A DNA stretch of 20,765 nt from a virus: positions 1-20,765 of IMG/VR virus record IMGVR_UViG_3300032132_000048; one strand, given 5' to 3'. A program made the position numbers and the translations under genes. This document shows positions 1 through 7,893 of the stretch, in pieces. The first letter of the stretch is position 1. Every line of letters begins with the position of its first letter. Below the pieces are notes generated by a model. That model saw nothing but the letters and a program-made list of their open reading frames with translations. It was not told the origin of the DNA and did no database searches.

Positions 1-96
1 ACCCCTACTCCCACTCCTACACCTACCCCTACTCCTACACCTACACCTACCCCTACTCCTACACCTACACCTGAACCTGATCCTACACCTGAACCT
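1..96 (+). repeat. Thr-Pro hexanucleotide tandem repeat
   Basis: Degenerate six-base units (ACACCT, ACCCCT, ACTCCT, ACTCCC) run in frame from the window edge to about base 72, then decay to GAACCT/GATCCT units up to about base 96. They encode (TP)n and then EP/DP pairs. The synonymous third positions vary from unit to unit, so the peptide rather than the DNA appears to be under selection. The array may continue to the left of the window. Confidence 0.85.
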
Positions 97-786
97 GAAA
101 CTCCTGATGAAGATATGGCAACAGCCCAAGCAGCGGCTGCGGCGATGGAAAGCAGCCCCATTACCTCTGGAGTAGACATCGGTAAGACGGAGAAAGGATT
201 TGACCCTGGAGAGACAGGATTTGAGCCTGACGTTGAGACCGGGCAATCCATCTCTGACTGGGCAGCAGCGTTTGACGCTAAGATGGCTGAAGGAGGGTTC
301 GATTATGGTTCGTGGGCATCTGGCGGCACCACCTCCGGCCCCAACCTGGAGATAGTAGGGGAAGAAGGCCCTGAACTGGTAGACCTCCCACCTGGGACGG
401 TAGTATTCCCATTAACCAGCCTACAACCAGAACACGCAGACAAGCTAGGAAAACTCAAAACCAAAGGTGCCAGTGTCCGTAAGATGGCTGAAGGCGGGAT
501 AGTCGAGATGGGCAATCCTTCCTCTTTCCCACTAGGAATCCAGAGACTGATATCCGGTGCCGGTGTAGACCAACCCCGCCCGTTACTCCCATTCTCCGGT
601 ATGACTACCCCGTCAGCCCAGTCCCAGAGGAACCTCCTCCCGTCAGAACAGGAATTCCTCGTAGGACTGCTGGAACAGGCCGGTATCCCCAAGATGGACA
701 TAGAGCGTGAACTCTCCAGTATAGGTCCCGGAAGGGGAGGTGGAAGGGCCAAGTTCCTACCAACCACCACAAGGACTAGCTTCTAA
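1..786 (+). CDS. Tape-measure-like virion protein, C-terminal fragment
   Basis: The reading frame is open at the left edge, so only the last 261 residues are seen; the ATG at 115 is internal to a longer gene. Visible residues 1-24 are at least twelve Thr-Pro pairs, followed by a Glu/Asp-Pro stretch, which reads as an extended linker. Residues 120-137 read GEEGPELVDLPPGTVVFP, preceded by a Gly-rich ASGGTTSGP segment. This GExGPELV-P-G-V-P signature is characteristic of the C-terminal end of phage tape-measure and related tail proteins. KMAEGG occurs twice, again like the AxGG repeats of such proteins. The last 60 residues are Pro/Leu-rich. The stop overlaps the start of the giant gene by one base (TAATG), implying coupled translation. 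If the virion is podovirus-like, this may instead be another tail or internal protein carrying the same signature. The virion role is fairly sure, the tape-measure name less so. Confidence 0.6.
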   Translation, partial: TPTPTPTPTPTPTPTPTPTPTPTPEPDPTPEPETPDEDMATAQAAAAAMESSPITSGVDIGKTEKGFDPGETGFEPDVETGQSISDWAAAFDAKMAEGGFDYGSWASGGTTSGPNLEIVGEEGPELVDLPPGTVVFPLTSLQPEHADKLGKLKTKGASVRKMAEGGIVEMGNPSSFPLGIQRLISGAGVDQPRPLLPFSGMTTPSAQSQRNLLPSEQEFLVGLLEQAGIPKMDIERELSSIGPGRGGGRAKFLPTTTRTSF

Positions 787-3700
787 TGGCAGTGTTTGAT
801 TTCCCACTGGACACCCCATCCCGGCGTCAGCTTTCCAGGATAGTCTTGAGGGCTGGTGATACGGACCCATTCGTCCGGGACCTGGAGACCGACCCTGACC
901 CCTGGGGGCATGACCCCGTACCCATGCCTGTACCCACTCCACCACCCCAGTCTCCCAACTTTCCGGGGTTCTTGTCCTGGGATGATCCGGGGTTCATAGG
1001 GCCACCACCACCCCCTATACCGACTCCGACTGCTACTCCTACTGGTGGGTTTTACCCGGACCAGGTTACCCCCGCTGCACCAAGTTTTTTGCACTCTATC
1101 CAACCAGACATACCTGGGGGGACTACCAGAACTGACGCCCCGGAGGACTGGTCCTACAGCAGACAAGCCTATATAGGGGATCAACCAGACCCCCAGCAGC
1201 CGTTCCAGGACTTCTTCAAGAAAGACCTGGACGTGCAGCAGATAGAGTCAGACCTACCTCTATACAGGAAGAAACTGGACCGTGCCCGTCTGGACAGGGA
1301 CCAGTTGCAAGGTTTCTCCCAATTCCCATTGAATCAGGGTGGATACCTGGATGAGACCCTGGCTTACCCGCTGGATATCCGTCAGCGTAGAGTCGAGGAC
1401 TATGAGACCAGGGAATCACGAAAGATACAGAATTATCGTGACCTAGAAGACAGGCTGAATTTCCAACAGGGTGTGATACCTGAAGGTGATCTGGCGAAAC
1501 AGCAGATGGAGCTTTATGGCTCCCCGTTCACATATCTGTCGGGTCTTTATATGGATGCCCTCAGTACCACCTTAAACACCCTTAAACATCCCAAATCAAT
1601 CTTTGACGTGAGATCAGATATAGCTGAGACGGGGGAACTCCAGGATACCGGCACATACAGTGGGGAAGGGCCATCCTTTCTGGGAAGACAAGAGGTTCCT
1701 TTCTCAAACTTCATAGACGTAGTACAGCGTCAACAGGCCCGTCCAGAGAAGGTTAGGCTCATCAGTGAAACTCTGATAGACCCCACCGTCGCAGGACTGG
1801 CACTTGGAGGAACAAGACTACTCGGGAAAGCAGGGCTGGGCATAACCAAAGAGATAGGCAGTATGCTCCCGAAGGTCCCTATAGCCCACGCCTCTAGTGG
1901 TGCCTGGAGAAGGCCGTTCAACTACAACCCCAGACAACTAGCTGACCTGGACAAGATAGAGAAATCTATGGCTATCAACGAGAAGAAGCTAGATGATCTG
2001 GTCCGGGTAGTAGGAGAAGACCCCACCAGTGCTCCTGTCCAACAGGTCCTGAACAGGATGAAGCAACTGGGCCAGCAGAGAGCCGACATAATCAAAGAGG
2101 CTGAACCCAGTATCGGCAAACTACTAACAGGAGCAACCTACAAGAATCCAGGGATAGTACATGATGTGGGAATGTTCAACCGCATGTCCACCCTGGAGGA
2201 GTTCGGTCTGGAACCCGTAGCCGCCTCCAACCAGTACCTAGCAACACTCCCAGGTATGGCTGATCAGGTAGCGGATGTGGTCACCTCAAACAGCAACCTT
2301 ATAAAGACCATCATAGCCAAGATAGGGATAAACCCCTCTATAGCCCGAAACACTCCCATAGGCAGGATAGCAACCGCCTTCCACCGCCAGGAGATAGCAG
2401 CAGAGGAGTCCATAAGTACAGCCCTATCCGCATTGATAGACTCCAGGATGCAGAGGTGGACCGGGAGGATGGGGCGTGGTATAGACCCACGGAAACAAGA
2501 GAACCAACTACTACCCATAGACCAGCAAGGACTCTGGGGAGATACCGGGGTCCCGTGGCAAGAGGTGTTTGGGAAACCAGGCAAATATGGCTATGGCGAC
2601 CCCCAGAACCTCCCGGATGGAATCATGCGAGACCGTGCCATGCTCATAGAGGACTACAACTATGTGATAAACGTGGAAGCACGGCGGATCATGGATGATG
2701 TGGGTCTGGATTTCAATTACCACAGCGCAAACAGGTATGAAACAGGATGGAAGGTCGGAGAGAAGACCCCCAACCCCTACTACGTCCCAAGACAGGTAAC
2801 AACTATCCGTGAGATAGAACTCACCCGCCACTCCAACCCCGACCTGCAACGCCACTACGAAGATATAACCGAAGGCTTTGAGTCTGGCATACGCTACGAC
2901 ACCGACCCACGCCGGACCGCTGAGTTATATCTCCGTTGGGTATACCGGAAGTCCATGAGGAAGCAACTGGATGATGCCCTAGAACCCTACTCCATGACAC
3001 CTGAACAGCTAATCTCAGCAGAGATACGGGATGGCTACAAGACAGCCATGAAGTCCCGTCGTGCTGCCGAGATCATGCGCCGCCGTATCCGGGGTGCCAT
3101 AGTAAGAGCCGAAGCCCACACCCGTACCCGCAAGGTAAGACGTGGGGACCTGGTAAAGAGCCTTGAAGAAACCGAAGGAGACATGGAGAGGATAGACAAA
3201 CTCCTTGCCCAACTGGATGTGCTGCCTTATGAGAGAGAAACCATCCCCAAGATGCACACAAGAACAGAGAAGGGAGTGAAGATATACACAGGCAAGGTGA
3301 AGAGAGGCAGAACGGGAGGTGTTCTCCGTGAAGGCATCACCCCAGAGCCTGCACGTCGGCAACAGGTCGGGGTACTAGCCCAGGCCGGATTAGCCAAGAC
3401 CAACTACAAACGACTACTAGCCCGGAAGGGTGGCAAAAAGCGTCTGGTAGCGACTTCCGAAAGGCGTCTACAGGAGATGCAGGACCGTCTGGAGATCCTC
3501 CGATACCACCTCTCTGCCGCCGACGAACTCCTTCAGATGAGGAGGACCGAGCACATCTCGGCCAGGAACACCTACCGGAGCAAACTCAGGGAGTTCAACA
3601 AATCCAAGGAAACCACCGCCCTGTGGGGTCCGAACCAGACGGAAACCAGGATAGAGAAACACGACTGGTTCAATAGATTCATGAAGCCAGAGGATGTCAA

Positions 3701-5888
3701 GGTCCTGAATGAATCTTTCCGGAAGCAGGACATAGAAACCTTCTCCTACAAAGCCTACCACGCCCTTGAGATATTAGGTAACGCCGTCCGGTATCTCTCC
3801 GCTGTGGGTGACTTCGCCATGCCATTCATCCAGGGGCTACCAGTGCTGGCGACAGACCCGGAAGCCTGGGGTAGGATGACCGCCCGTCACTATCAGGCTT
3901 TCTTTGATCCCAGCATCCAGGCACGTCTGGTAAAGACCCACATAGAAGACTACAAGTGGTTAGCCCAGCACGGGATACCCATAGGAGACCCGGAGTTCTT
4001 CGCTGCCCTCAATAAGGGAGGCGGGATATCCCTGGATAAGGCATACAAGAAACTAGGTAGAGAAGACGTTCAACGGTTCACCCATACTGTTCACCGCCAG
4101 ACCTTCGGGAGGTTCCAGGCATCCTATAATACCGGACTGGGATATTCCAGGGTCCTCCTCTACCGTGGCCTGAAGAGTGGCTGGAAGGGGACGGACTCTG
4201 AACTGGCCCAGTATATCCGCAACCTGACTGGTGGGTTGGACTCCCGTGCTCTGGGTGTGGGACCTTCACAGAGGGCCGTAGAGGGCATGTTCCTGGCCTT
4301 CTCCCCCAGACTACTCAGGTCCACCGTGGCACTGGTGGGAGACGCCCTGCTCCGTCCCGATACAGTAGCGGGTAGAGCATCCTTCAGGTCCCTAGCGCAA
4401 CTGTCGATGGGTGCAGTCGGCACCTTCGTCATCACTGGCAAGGCCCTCGGAAAGACCAACGAAGAGATACAAGCAGGTCTTAACCCACTGAACGGCAAAC
4501 GCTTCCTGGCCCACCAGATAAACGGTGACTGGATCGGCCTAGGGGGCCAGGTCCGTGCCATAGCCCAGTTACTAACAGGTATAGGAGCGGGGATATACGG
4601 CGGGACCGCCAGACTGACTGGACTGCCTTTCCCCGGCACCGAGGAAGACTGGGCAGACCCCTCCAAGCTGATAACCAGAGACCCCTACGACAACCCCCTG
4701 ATATCCATGTACCTGTCCCGTGGAGCGGTAGGGTTGAACCTGGTGGGTGGGGTGATGGAGGCTACTCCGGGTATGCCGGATATCCTCCCTTATGAAGAGA
4801 TAGACGGCCCCCTAGAACTGGTTAGCCATGTGGGAAAATCCGGCACCCCCTTCGCTGTACAGTCCTGGATGGAAAGACAGCAACCTCTCTCCATAGCACT
4901 GGGGGGAATAGGCATGAGAACCTCCCCCGAAACCAAATACGAGAAACAGGACCGTGCTCGCAAGACAGTCATGGGGGAACTTGGGGTAGCTACCACTGGT
5001 AACTCTGGTGAATATAAAGATATATCCGGGATAAGCGATAAAGATGCGGTGAACGCCGACCCCCGTGTGATAGCGACAGGCGAAGAGGTAGCCAAACTCA
5101 ACCGGGAGAGGAAGTCCGTGGTCCAAGCCTTCAAAGACGATATGAACAAGGAGATGGCTATCCACGACGACCTGATAGCCCAGTCAGCAGACCAACTCGG
5201 TGCAGGCAAGGCTTTCCGGGAAAATCTCCCAGACCTGATGAGGGCCAAAGCCCAAGCCAGGATAAACGTGGAGAACAAGCAGACACACGCAGATGCCATG
5301 TCGGTATTTGATGACCTAGAATCCAATGAGGCCCTTGAGTTCAAGATACTCAGGGAATACATGGAAACCATGCAAGGGGCCAGCCTGGAGAACCCCGCCA
5401 CCGGAGCATACGACTTCGACAGACGCCAGGGTATAGAAGATAAATTCCGGAAAGAATACGGGGATAAGGTGATGGACAGCATCCAGGAAGCTATCCGTGC
5501 CGATGAACACCCACTGGTAAAGGAACTCCGGGAAGATAGAGAAACCCTCCGTACCTACTGGGAGGCCAACAAGAGGGTCAAGAAATTCTTCCCTGATGGC
5601 TACGGAAAGAAGTGGGATGAGTTCCTGGCTCTGACGGATGACCGCCGTAAACGGAACATGAGAAGGGATAGCCATGTCATCAGAAGGATGGAAAAGGCTG
5701 TCGATGCCATCAGAGAGGGGATGGTACAGGACTCAAAGGAGAATGACCCATTTGAGGACCAGATAGATGTCCTCCTCCTGAAGTGGGGGTATGCTTCAGC
5801 ACCCAAGACCAGATCAGGTATCCGTGTACCCCTTCCCCAAGTACCAGGAGACCCCGCTATACTCCCGCAACCCGCTATGTTCAGATGA
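786..5888 (+). CDS. Giant (1700 aa) internal virion / DNA-ejection-type protein
   Basis: This single uninterrupted frame takes up a quarter of the window. Residues about 36-90 are proline-rich with PPPPP and PTPTATPT tracts. Residues about 770-960 are very basic and helical, with coiled-coil character near 890-945. Residues about 990-1330 form an Ala/Gly-rich helical block with amphipathic or hydrophobic stretches (FLAFSPRLLRSTVALV near 1169, MGAVGTFVITGKAL near 1209, GLPFPGTEEDW near 1280). The last 300 residues are charged helices. The FSPR-LLRS block followed by Ala-rich helices and an LPFPG segment resembles the helical C-terminal regions of large phage polyvalent and internal-virion proteins, which are packaged in the capsid and ejected with the DNA. 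No polymerase, protease or lysozyme active site was recognised. The start overlaps the upstream stop by one base and the end overlaps the Com-like gene by four. Confidence 0.6.
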   Translation: MAVFDFPLDTPSRRQLSRIVLRAGDTDPFVRDLETDPDPWGHDPVPMPVPTPPPQSPNFPGFLSWDDPGFIGPPPPPIPTPTATPTGGFYPDQVTPAAPSFLHSIQPDIPGGTTRTDAPEDWSYSRQAYIGDQPDPQQPFQDFFKKDLDVQQIESDLPLYRKKLDRARLDRDQLQGFSQFPLNQGGYLDETLAYPLDIRQRRVEDYETRESRKIQNYRDLEDRLNFQQGVIPEGDLAKQQMELYGSPFTYLSGLYMDALSTTLNTLKHPKSIFDVRSDIAETGELQDTGTYSGEGPSFLGRQEVPFSNFIDVVQRQQARPEKVRLISETLIDPTVAGLALGGTRLLGKAGLGITKEIGSMLPKVPIAHASSGAWRRPFNYNPRQLADLDKIEKSMAINEKKLDDLVRVVGEDPTSAPVQQVLNRMKQLGQQRADIIKEAEPSIGKLLTGATYKNPGIVHDVGMFNRMSTLEEFGLEPVAASNQYLATLPGMADQVADVVTSNSNLIKTIIAKIGINPSIARNTPIGRIATAFHRQEIAAEESISTALSALIDSRMQRWTGRMGRGIDPRKQENQLLPIDQQGLWGDTGVPWQEVFGKPGKYGYGDPQNLPDGIMRDRAMLIEDYNYVINVEARRIMDDVGLDFNYHSANRYETGWKVGEKTPNPYYVPRQVTTIREIELTRHSNPDLQRHYEDITEGFESGIRYDTDPRRTAELYLRWVYRKSMRKQLDDALEPYSMTPEQLISAEIRDGYKTAMKSRRAAEIMRRRIRGAIVRAEAHTRTRKVRRGDLVKSLEETEGDMERIDKLLAQLDVLPYERETIPKMHTRTEKGVKIYTGKVKRGRTGGVLREGITPEPARRQQVGVLAQAGLAKTNYKRLLARKGGKKRLVATSERRLQEMQDRLEILRYHLSAADELLQMRRTEHISARNTYRSKLREFNKSKETTALWGPNQTETRIEKHDWFNRFMKPEDVKVLNESFRKQDIETFSYKAYHALEILGNAVRYLSAVGDFAMPFIQGLPVLATDPEAWGRMTARHYQAFFDPSIQARLVKTHIEDYKWLAQHGIPIGDPEFFAALNKGGGISLDKAYKKLGREDVQRFTHTVHRQTFGRFQASYNTGLGYSRVLLYRGLKSGWKGTDSELAQYIRNLTGGLDSRALGVGPSQRAVEGMFLAFSPRLLRSTVALVGDALLRPDTVAGRASFRSLAQLSMGAVGTFVITGKALGKTNEEIQAGLNPLNGKRFLAHQINGDWIGLGGQVRAIAQLLTGIGAGIYGGTARLTGLPFPGTEEDWADPSKLITRDPYDNPLISMYLSRGAVGLNLVGGVMEATPGMPDILPYEEIDGPLELVSHVGKSGTPFAVQSWMERQQPLSIALGGIGMRTSPETKYEKQDRARKTVMGELGVATTGNSGEYKDISGISDKDAVNADPRVIATGEEVAKLNRERKSVVQAFKDDMNKEMAIHDDLIAQSADQLGAGKAFRENLPDLMRAKAQARINVENKQTHADAMSVFDDLESNEALEFKILREYMETMQGASLENPATGAYDFDRRQGIEDKFRKEYGDKVMDSIQEAIRADEHPLVKELREDRETLRTYWEANKRVKKFFPDGYGKKWDEFLALTDDRRKRNMRRDSHVIRRMEKAVDAIREGMVQDSKENDPFEDQIDVLLLKWGYASAPKTRSGIRVPLPQVPGDPAILPQPAMFR

Positions 5889-6058
5889 TAGATATCCGCT
5901 GCCCATCCTGTAACCGTCTCCTTGCCCGTGGGTTCATAGGGAGGTTAGAGATGGTATGCCCGGATTCCCGTTGCCGTACCAAATTCAAGATAACCCACCT
6001 GAAAGACTCCCAATCCATCTCGATTCTTGACAAATCCCGAAAACCCGTATTAACTTAG
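5885..6058 (+). CDS. Com-like zinc-ribbon mini-protein
   Basis: A 57-residue protein starting at an ATGA overlap with the end of the giant gene. It opens MIDIRCPSCNRLLARG, then has CPDSRC at residues 25-30, giving Cys6, Cys9, Cys25 and Cys30. This layout, with IRC-x2-CN-LL followed by a second cysteine pair and a hydrophilic tail, matches phage Mu Com, a zinc-finger RNA-binding protein that activates translation of the mom mRNA. Here the second pair is C-x4-C rather than C-x2-C. The frame is open further upstream to 5783, but that part lies inside the giant gene and is not cysteine-rich, so the short start is preferred. It is the last gene before the terminator that precedes the scaffold gene. 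Family assignment is fairly confident; whether it regulates RNA here is inference. Confidence 0.65.
   Translation: MIDIRCPSCNRLLARGFIGRLEMVCPDSRCRTKFKITHLKDSQSISILDKSRKPVLT
6027..6055 (+). promoter_or_regulatory. Possible sigma70-like promoter
   Basis: A perfect TTGACA lies at 6027-6032 inside the end of the Com-like gene. TATTAA at 6048-6053 gives a short 15-base spacer, and TTAACT at 6050-6055 a 17-base spacer with a poor -10 box. Transcription would start near 6060, just before the terminator. It could drive the capsid genes after read-through, or be chance. Confidence 0.2.
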
Positions 6059-6063
6059 GTAAC

Positions 6064-6112
6064 GTCGAAATAAGCTCGACACAGAGCCGTCCTTTTGGGC
6101 GGCTTTCTTTTT
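6064..6112 (+). terminator. Rho-independent terminator with a preceding small hairpin
   Basis: AGCCGTCC at 6085-6092 pairs with GGGCGGCT at 6097-6104 (eight pairs, one G-U) around a TTTT loop, followed by TTCTTTTT at 6105-6112. A second small hairpin, GTCGA/TCGAC with a 7-base loop at 6064-6080, sits four bases upstream. The pair lies in the 90-base gap between the Com-like gene and the scaffold gene. It should end, or partly end, the upstream transcript and separate it from the capsid genes. Confidence 0.8.
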
Positions 6113-6148
6113 GCCTCCCCCATAACTGGAAGGCGCAAAGGGAGAAAC

Positions 6149-6901
6149 ATGACAACTCCAGCGAATGACCCACTTGGGCATCTGGCATCCCTCTCGGCAG
6201 AGAGCACCCCAGAGCCGGAATCTGAGGCTGGACCTAGTGAAGAAAGCACCGAGGCTGGAGGACCATCCAAACAACTGGAAGAGGCTTTAGCTAGGGAAGC
6301 CAAACTACAGCAGCAGCTAAAGACCACCCAAGGCAGATTAAAAGCCGCTGAAAAACCAGCCATAAGTGCAACCGATCTCCAGGACATAAGGGATGAGTTA
6401 AAAGCTACCCAGACTGCCCTGTTTTCCCTGGTGCAACACTCCGGGAATGAAGAACTCGCCGAAGAGGTATCTGCCCAACAGATCAAATCAGCCACCGAGA
6501 GAGCACAAAAAACCATGACCCAGCAGCATCAATCCATCAGCGAAGCCCTCGTCCGTACAGTACATGACGACGACGGAAACCTCCTGATAAGCCAAGAGCA
6601 GGTAGAAGACATAAAGAGGCTCTGGGAAGCCGCTGAGTCCGATATAGCCAGACTCTCGATGGTGGTGTCCGATGCGGCCAAGATGGTGATCGTAGCTGAA
6701 AGGGCTAGGGTCGCCGAAGCCACAAAGACCGCCAAGGACGAGGCAGATAGACAACGCACCCAGGAAGAAGAGGAATCCGGGGTACATGAATTAGACATGG
6801 CTGCTATGGTGTCCGGATCAGATACCATCTCCGGCCTATCCCCCCTGGAGAAGATGTCAAAGGGACTACAAGGACAACAGAAATCCAGCATCTTCACATA
6901 G
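6149..6901 (+). CDS. Probable capsid scaffolding protein
   Basis: The 250-residue product is acidic and strongly helical, as expected for the internal chaperone that directs capsid shell assembly and is then lost. The first 40 residues are Ser/Pro/Glu-rich and probably disordered, residues 41-69 form a clear coiled coil (KQLEEALAREAKLQQQL), and a second charged helix runs from about 160 to 215. No protease motif is seen. The start at 6149 is chosen because GGAG lies four bases upstream; an in-frame ATG at 6095 would put the start inside the terminator stem. It lies directly before the major capsid gene with a 9-base gap, the classic scaffold position. Sequence identity among scaffolds is low, so the call rests on composition and location. 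Confidence 0.75.
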   Translation: MTTPANDPLGHLASLSAESTPEPESEAGPSEESTEAGGPSKQLEEALAREAKLQQQLKTTQGRLKAAEKPAISATDLQDIRDELKATQTALFSLVQHSGNEELAEEVSAQQIKSATERAQKTMTQQHQSISEALVRTVHDDDGNLLISQEQVEDIKRLWEAAESDIARLSMVVSDAAKMVIVAERARVAEATKTAKDEADRQRTQEEEESGVHELDMAAMVSGSDTISGLSPLEKMSKGLQGQQKSSIFT

Positions 6902-6910
6902 GAGACCAAG

Positions 6911-7867
6911 ATGGCTGACGCATTAACCGAGTGGGCCAAACTTGAAAAAGACCTGGTGCTCAAGGGTGTCTTTGAGGAGATCATCACGCATGATGCCTTG
7001 ATGCCTCTGCTCCGGTTCAAGACCTTTGAGGGGAACTCCCTGGTATATAACCGGGAACTGACCCTTCCATCGTCCAACACCCATGCAGTGGGAGATACCT
7101 GGTCAACCACCAAGCCTACTTTCACAAAAAAGACAGCTACCCTTACCACCGTGGGGACCCAATCGGGTGTAGACCTCTACATCCGGGAGACCCGTGGTTC
7201 GGTGCAGGACCCCAACGCCGTCAATCTACAGCTAATGACCAAATCCCTTACCCGTGAGATCGCCCGGTTGATAATCAAGGGAGAACCCGAAGCCACCTCC
7301 ACCCACTTTGAGGGGCTGGATTCTCTATGCCGGTCAGAGACCCGGATGATGGCTATGGACGATGGCAACGTGGACGGCCCAGGTACTGCCGAGACCGAAC
7401 TAACCCTGGACCGCCTGGACGCCGCTATCGACCAGGTAGATGACGGTCAGACCCAACCCGACGCTTTGATAATGAATACCACCATGCGCCGGAAGCTGAC
7501 CTCCCTATCCCGTGCGTCCGGCTCCGGTGTGGTCATGGATGAGATCGAGATGTACGGACACCAGGTCCGGCGTTACAACGGAATCCCGATCATCATCACC
7601 AACCATATCACCGACTCCGAGACCTACAACGACTCCGGCACCTGGTCTTCCTCGACAGCCACTACCATCTTCGGCGTCCAATTCGGCGAGGAGAAGCAGG
7701 GCTACACGATAATCCACAACGGCCCGGTATTGACTCCCAAGGTCCGTAACCTGGGTGTCCGGTCCAATGAGGAGATAGAGGAATACCGGATGGTCTCCTA
7801 CCTGCAAGCAGTGACTTTCTCTACCAAGAGGGTCATCGCTCTGGGTGGTATAGACTCAGCATCCTAG
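6911..7867 (+). CDS. Major capsid protein, HK97-like fold
   Basis: A 318-residue protein that should form the icosahedral shell. An N-terminal helical arm (residues 1-30, TEWAKLEKDLVLKGVFEEI) precedes the FKTFEGNSLVYNRELTLP segment, typical of the start of the E-loop/P-domain region. A long helix rich in Arg/Glu follows near residues 103-125 (LMTKSLTREIARLIIKGEP), then LTLDRLDAAIDQV, then DALIMNTTMRRKLTSL near 183-200. The last is the recurring A-domain pattern of HK97-fold coat proteins, in which a predicted strand with an Asn/Asp is followed by a helix. The C-terminal strand region with TPKVRNLGVRSNEE also fits. Length is normal for a coat protein without its own scaffold domain, consistent with the separate scaffold gene just upstream. 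GGAG lies at 6902-6905, before the ATG. Confidence 0.85.
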   Translation: MADALTEWAKLEKDLVLKGVFEEIITHDALMPLLRFKTFEGNSLVYNRELTLPSSNTHAVGDTWSTTKPTFTKKTATLTTVGTQSGVDLYIRETRGSVQDPNAVNLQLMTKSLTREIARLIIKGEPEATSTHFEGLDSLCRSETRMMAMDDGNVDGPGTAETELTLDRLDAAIDQVDDGQTQPDALIMNTTMRRKLTSLSRASGSGVVMDEIEMYGHQVRRYNGIPIIITNHITDSETYNDSGTWSSSTATTIFGVQFGEEKQGYTIIHNGPVLTPKVRNLGVRSNEEIEEYRMVSYLQAVTFSTKRVIALGGIDSAS

Positions 7868-7893
7868 ATAACTTCAACAGAAGGAGTTAGACA

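Noticed and set aside
1-96. Possible CRISPR or non-coding tandem repeat
   Set aside because: Units are six bases, in frame and encode Thr-Pro; there are no spacers.
303-770. Minus-strand frame of 155 codons opposite the tape-measure-like gene
   Set aside because: No recognisable motif, Pro/Ser-rich shadow composition, and the plus frame carries a clear family signature.
4790-5482. Long minus-strand open frame (230 codons) inside the giant gene
   Set aside because: It is Ser/Leu/Arg-rich low-complexity translation opposite a well-supported gene, with no motif; it reflects codon bias in the sense strand.
5783-5884. Upstream extension of the Com-like gene
   Set aside because: The added residues do not resemble Com and lie within the giant gene; the ATGA overlap start at 5885 gives a family-length protein.
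6095-6148. Upstream ATG for the scaffold gene
   Set aside because: It lies in the loop of the terminator hairpin and has no SD, while ATG 6149 has GGAG at the right distance.
6529-7149. Minus-strand frame of 206 codons across the scaffold/coat junction
   Set aside because: It crosses two good plus-strand genes and their SD; Ser-rich shadow composition.
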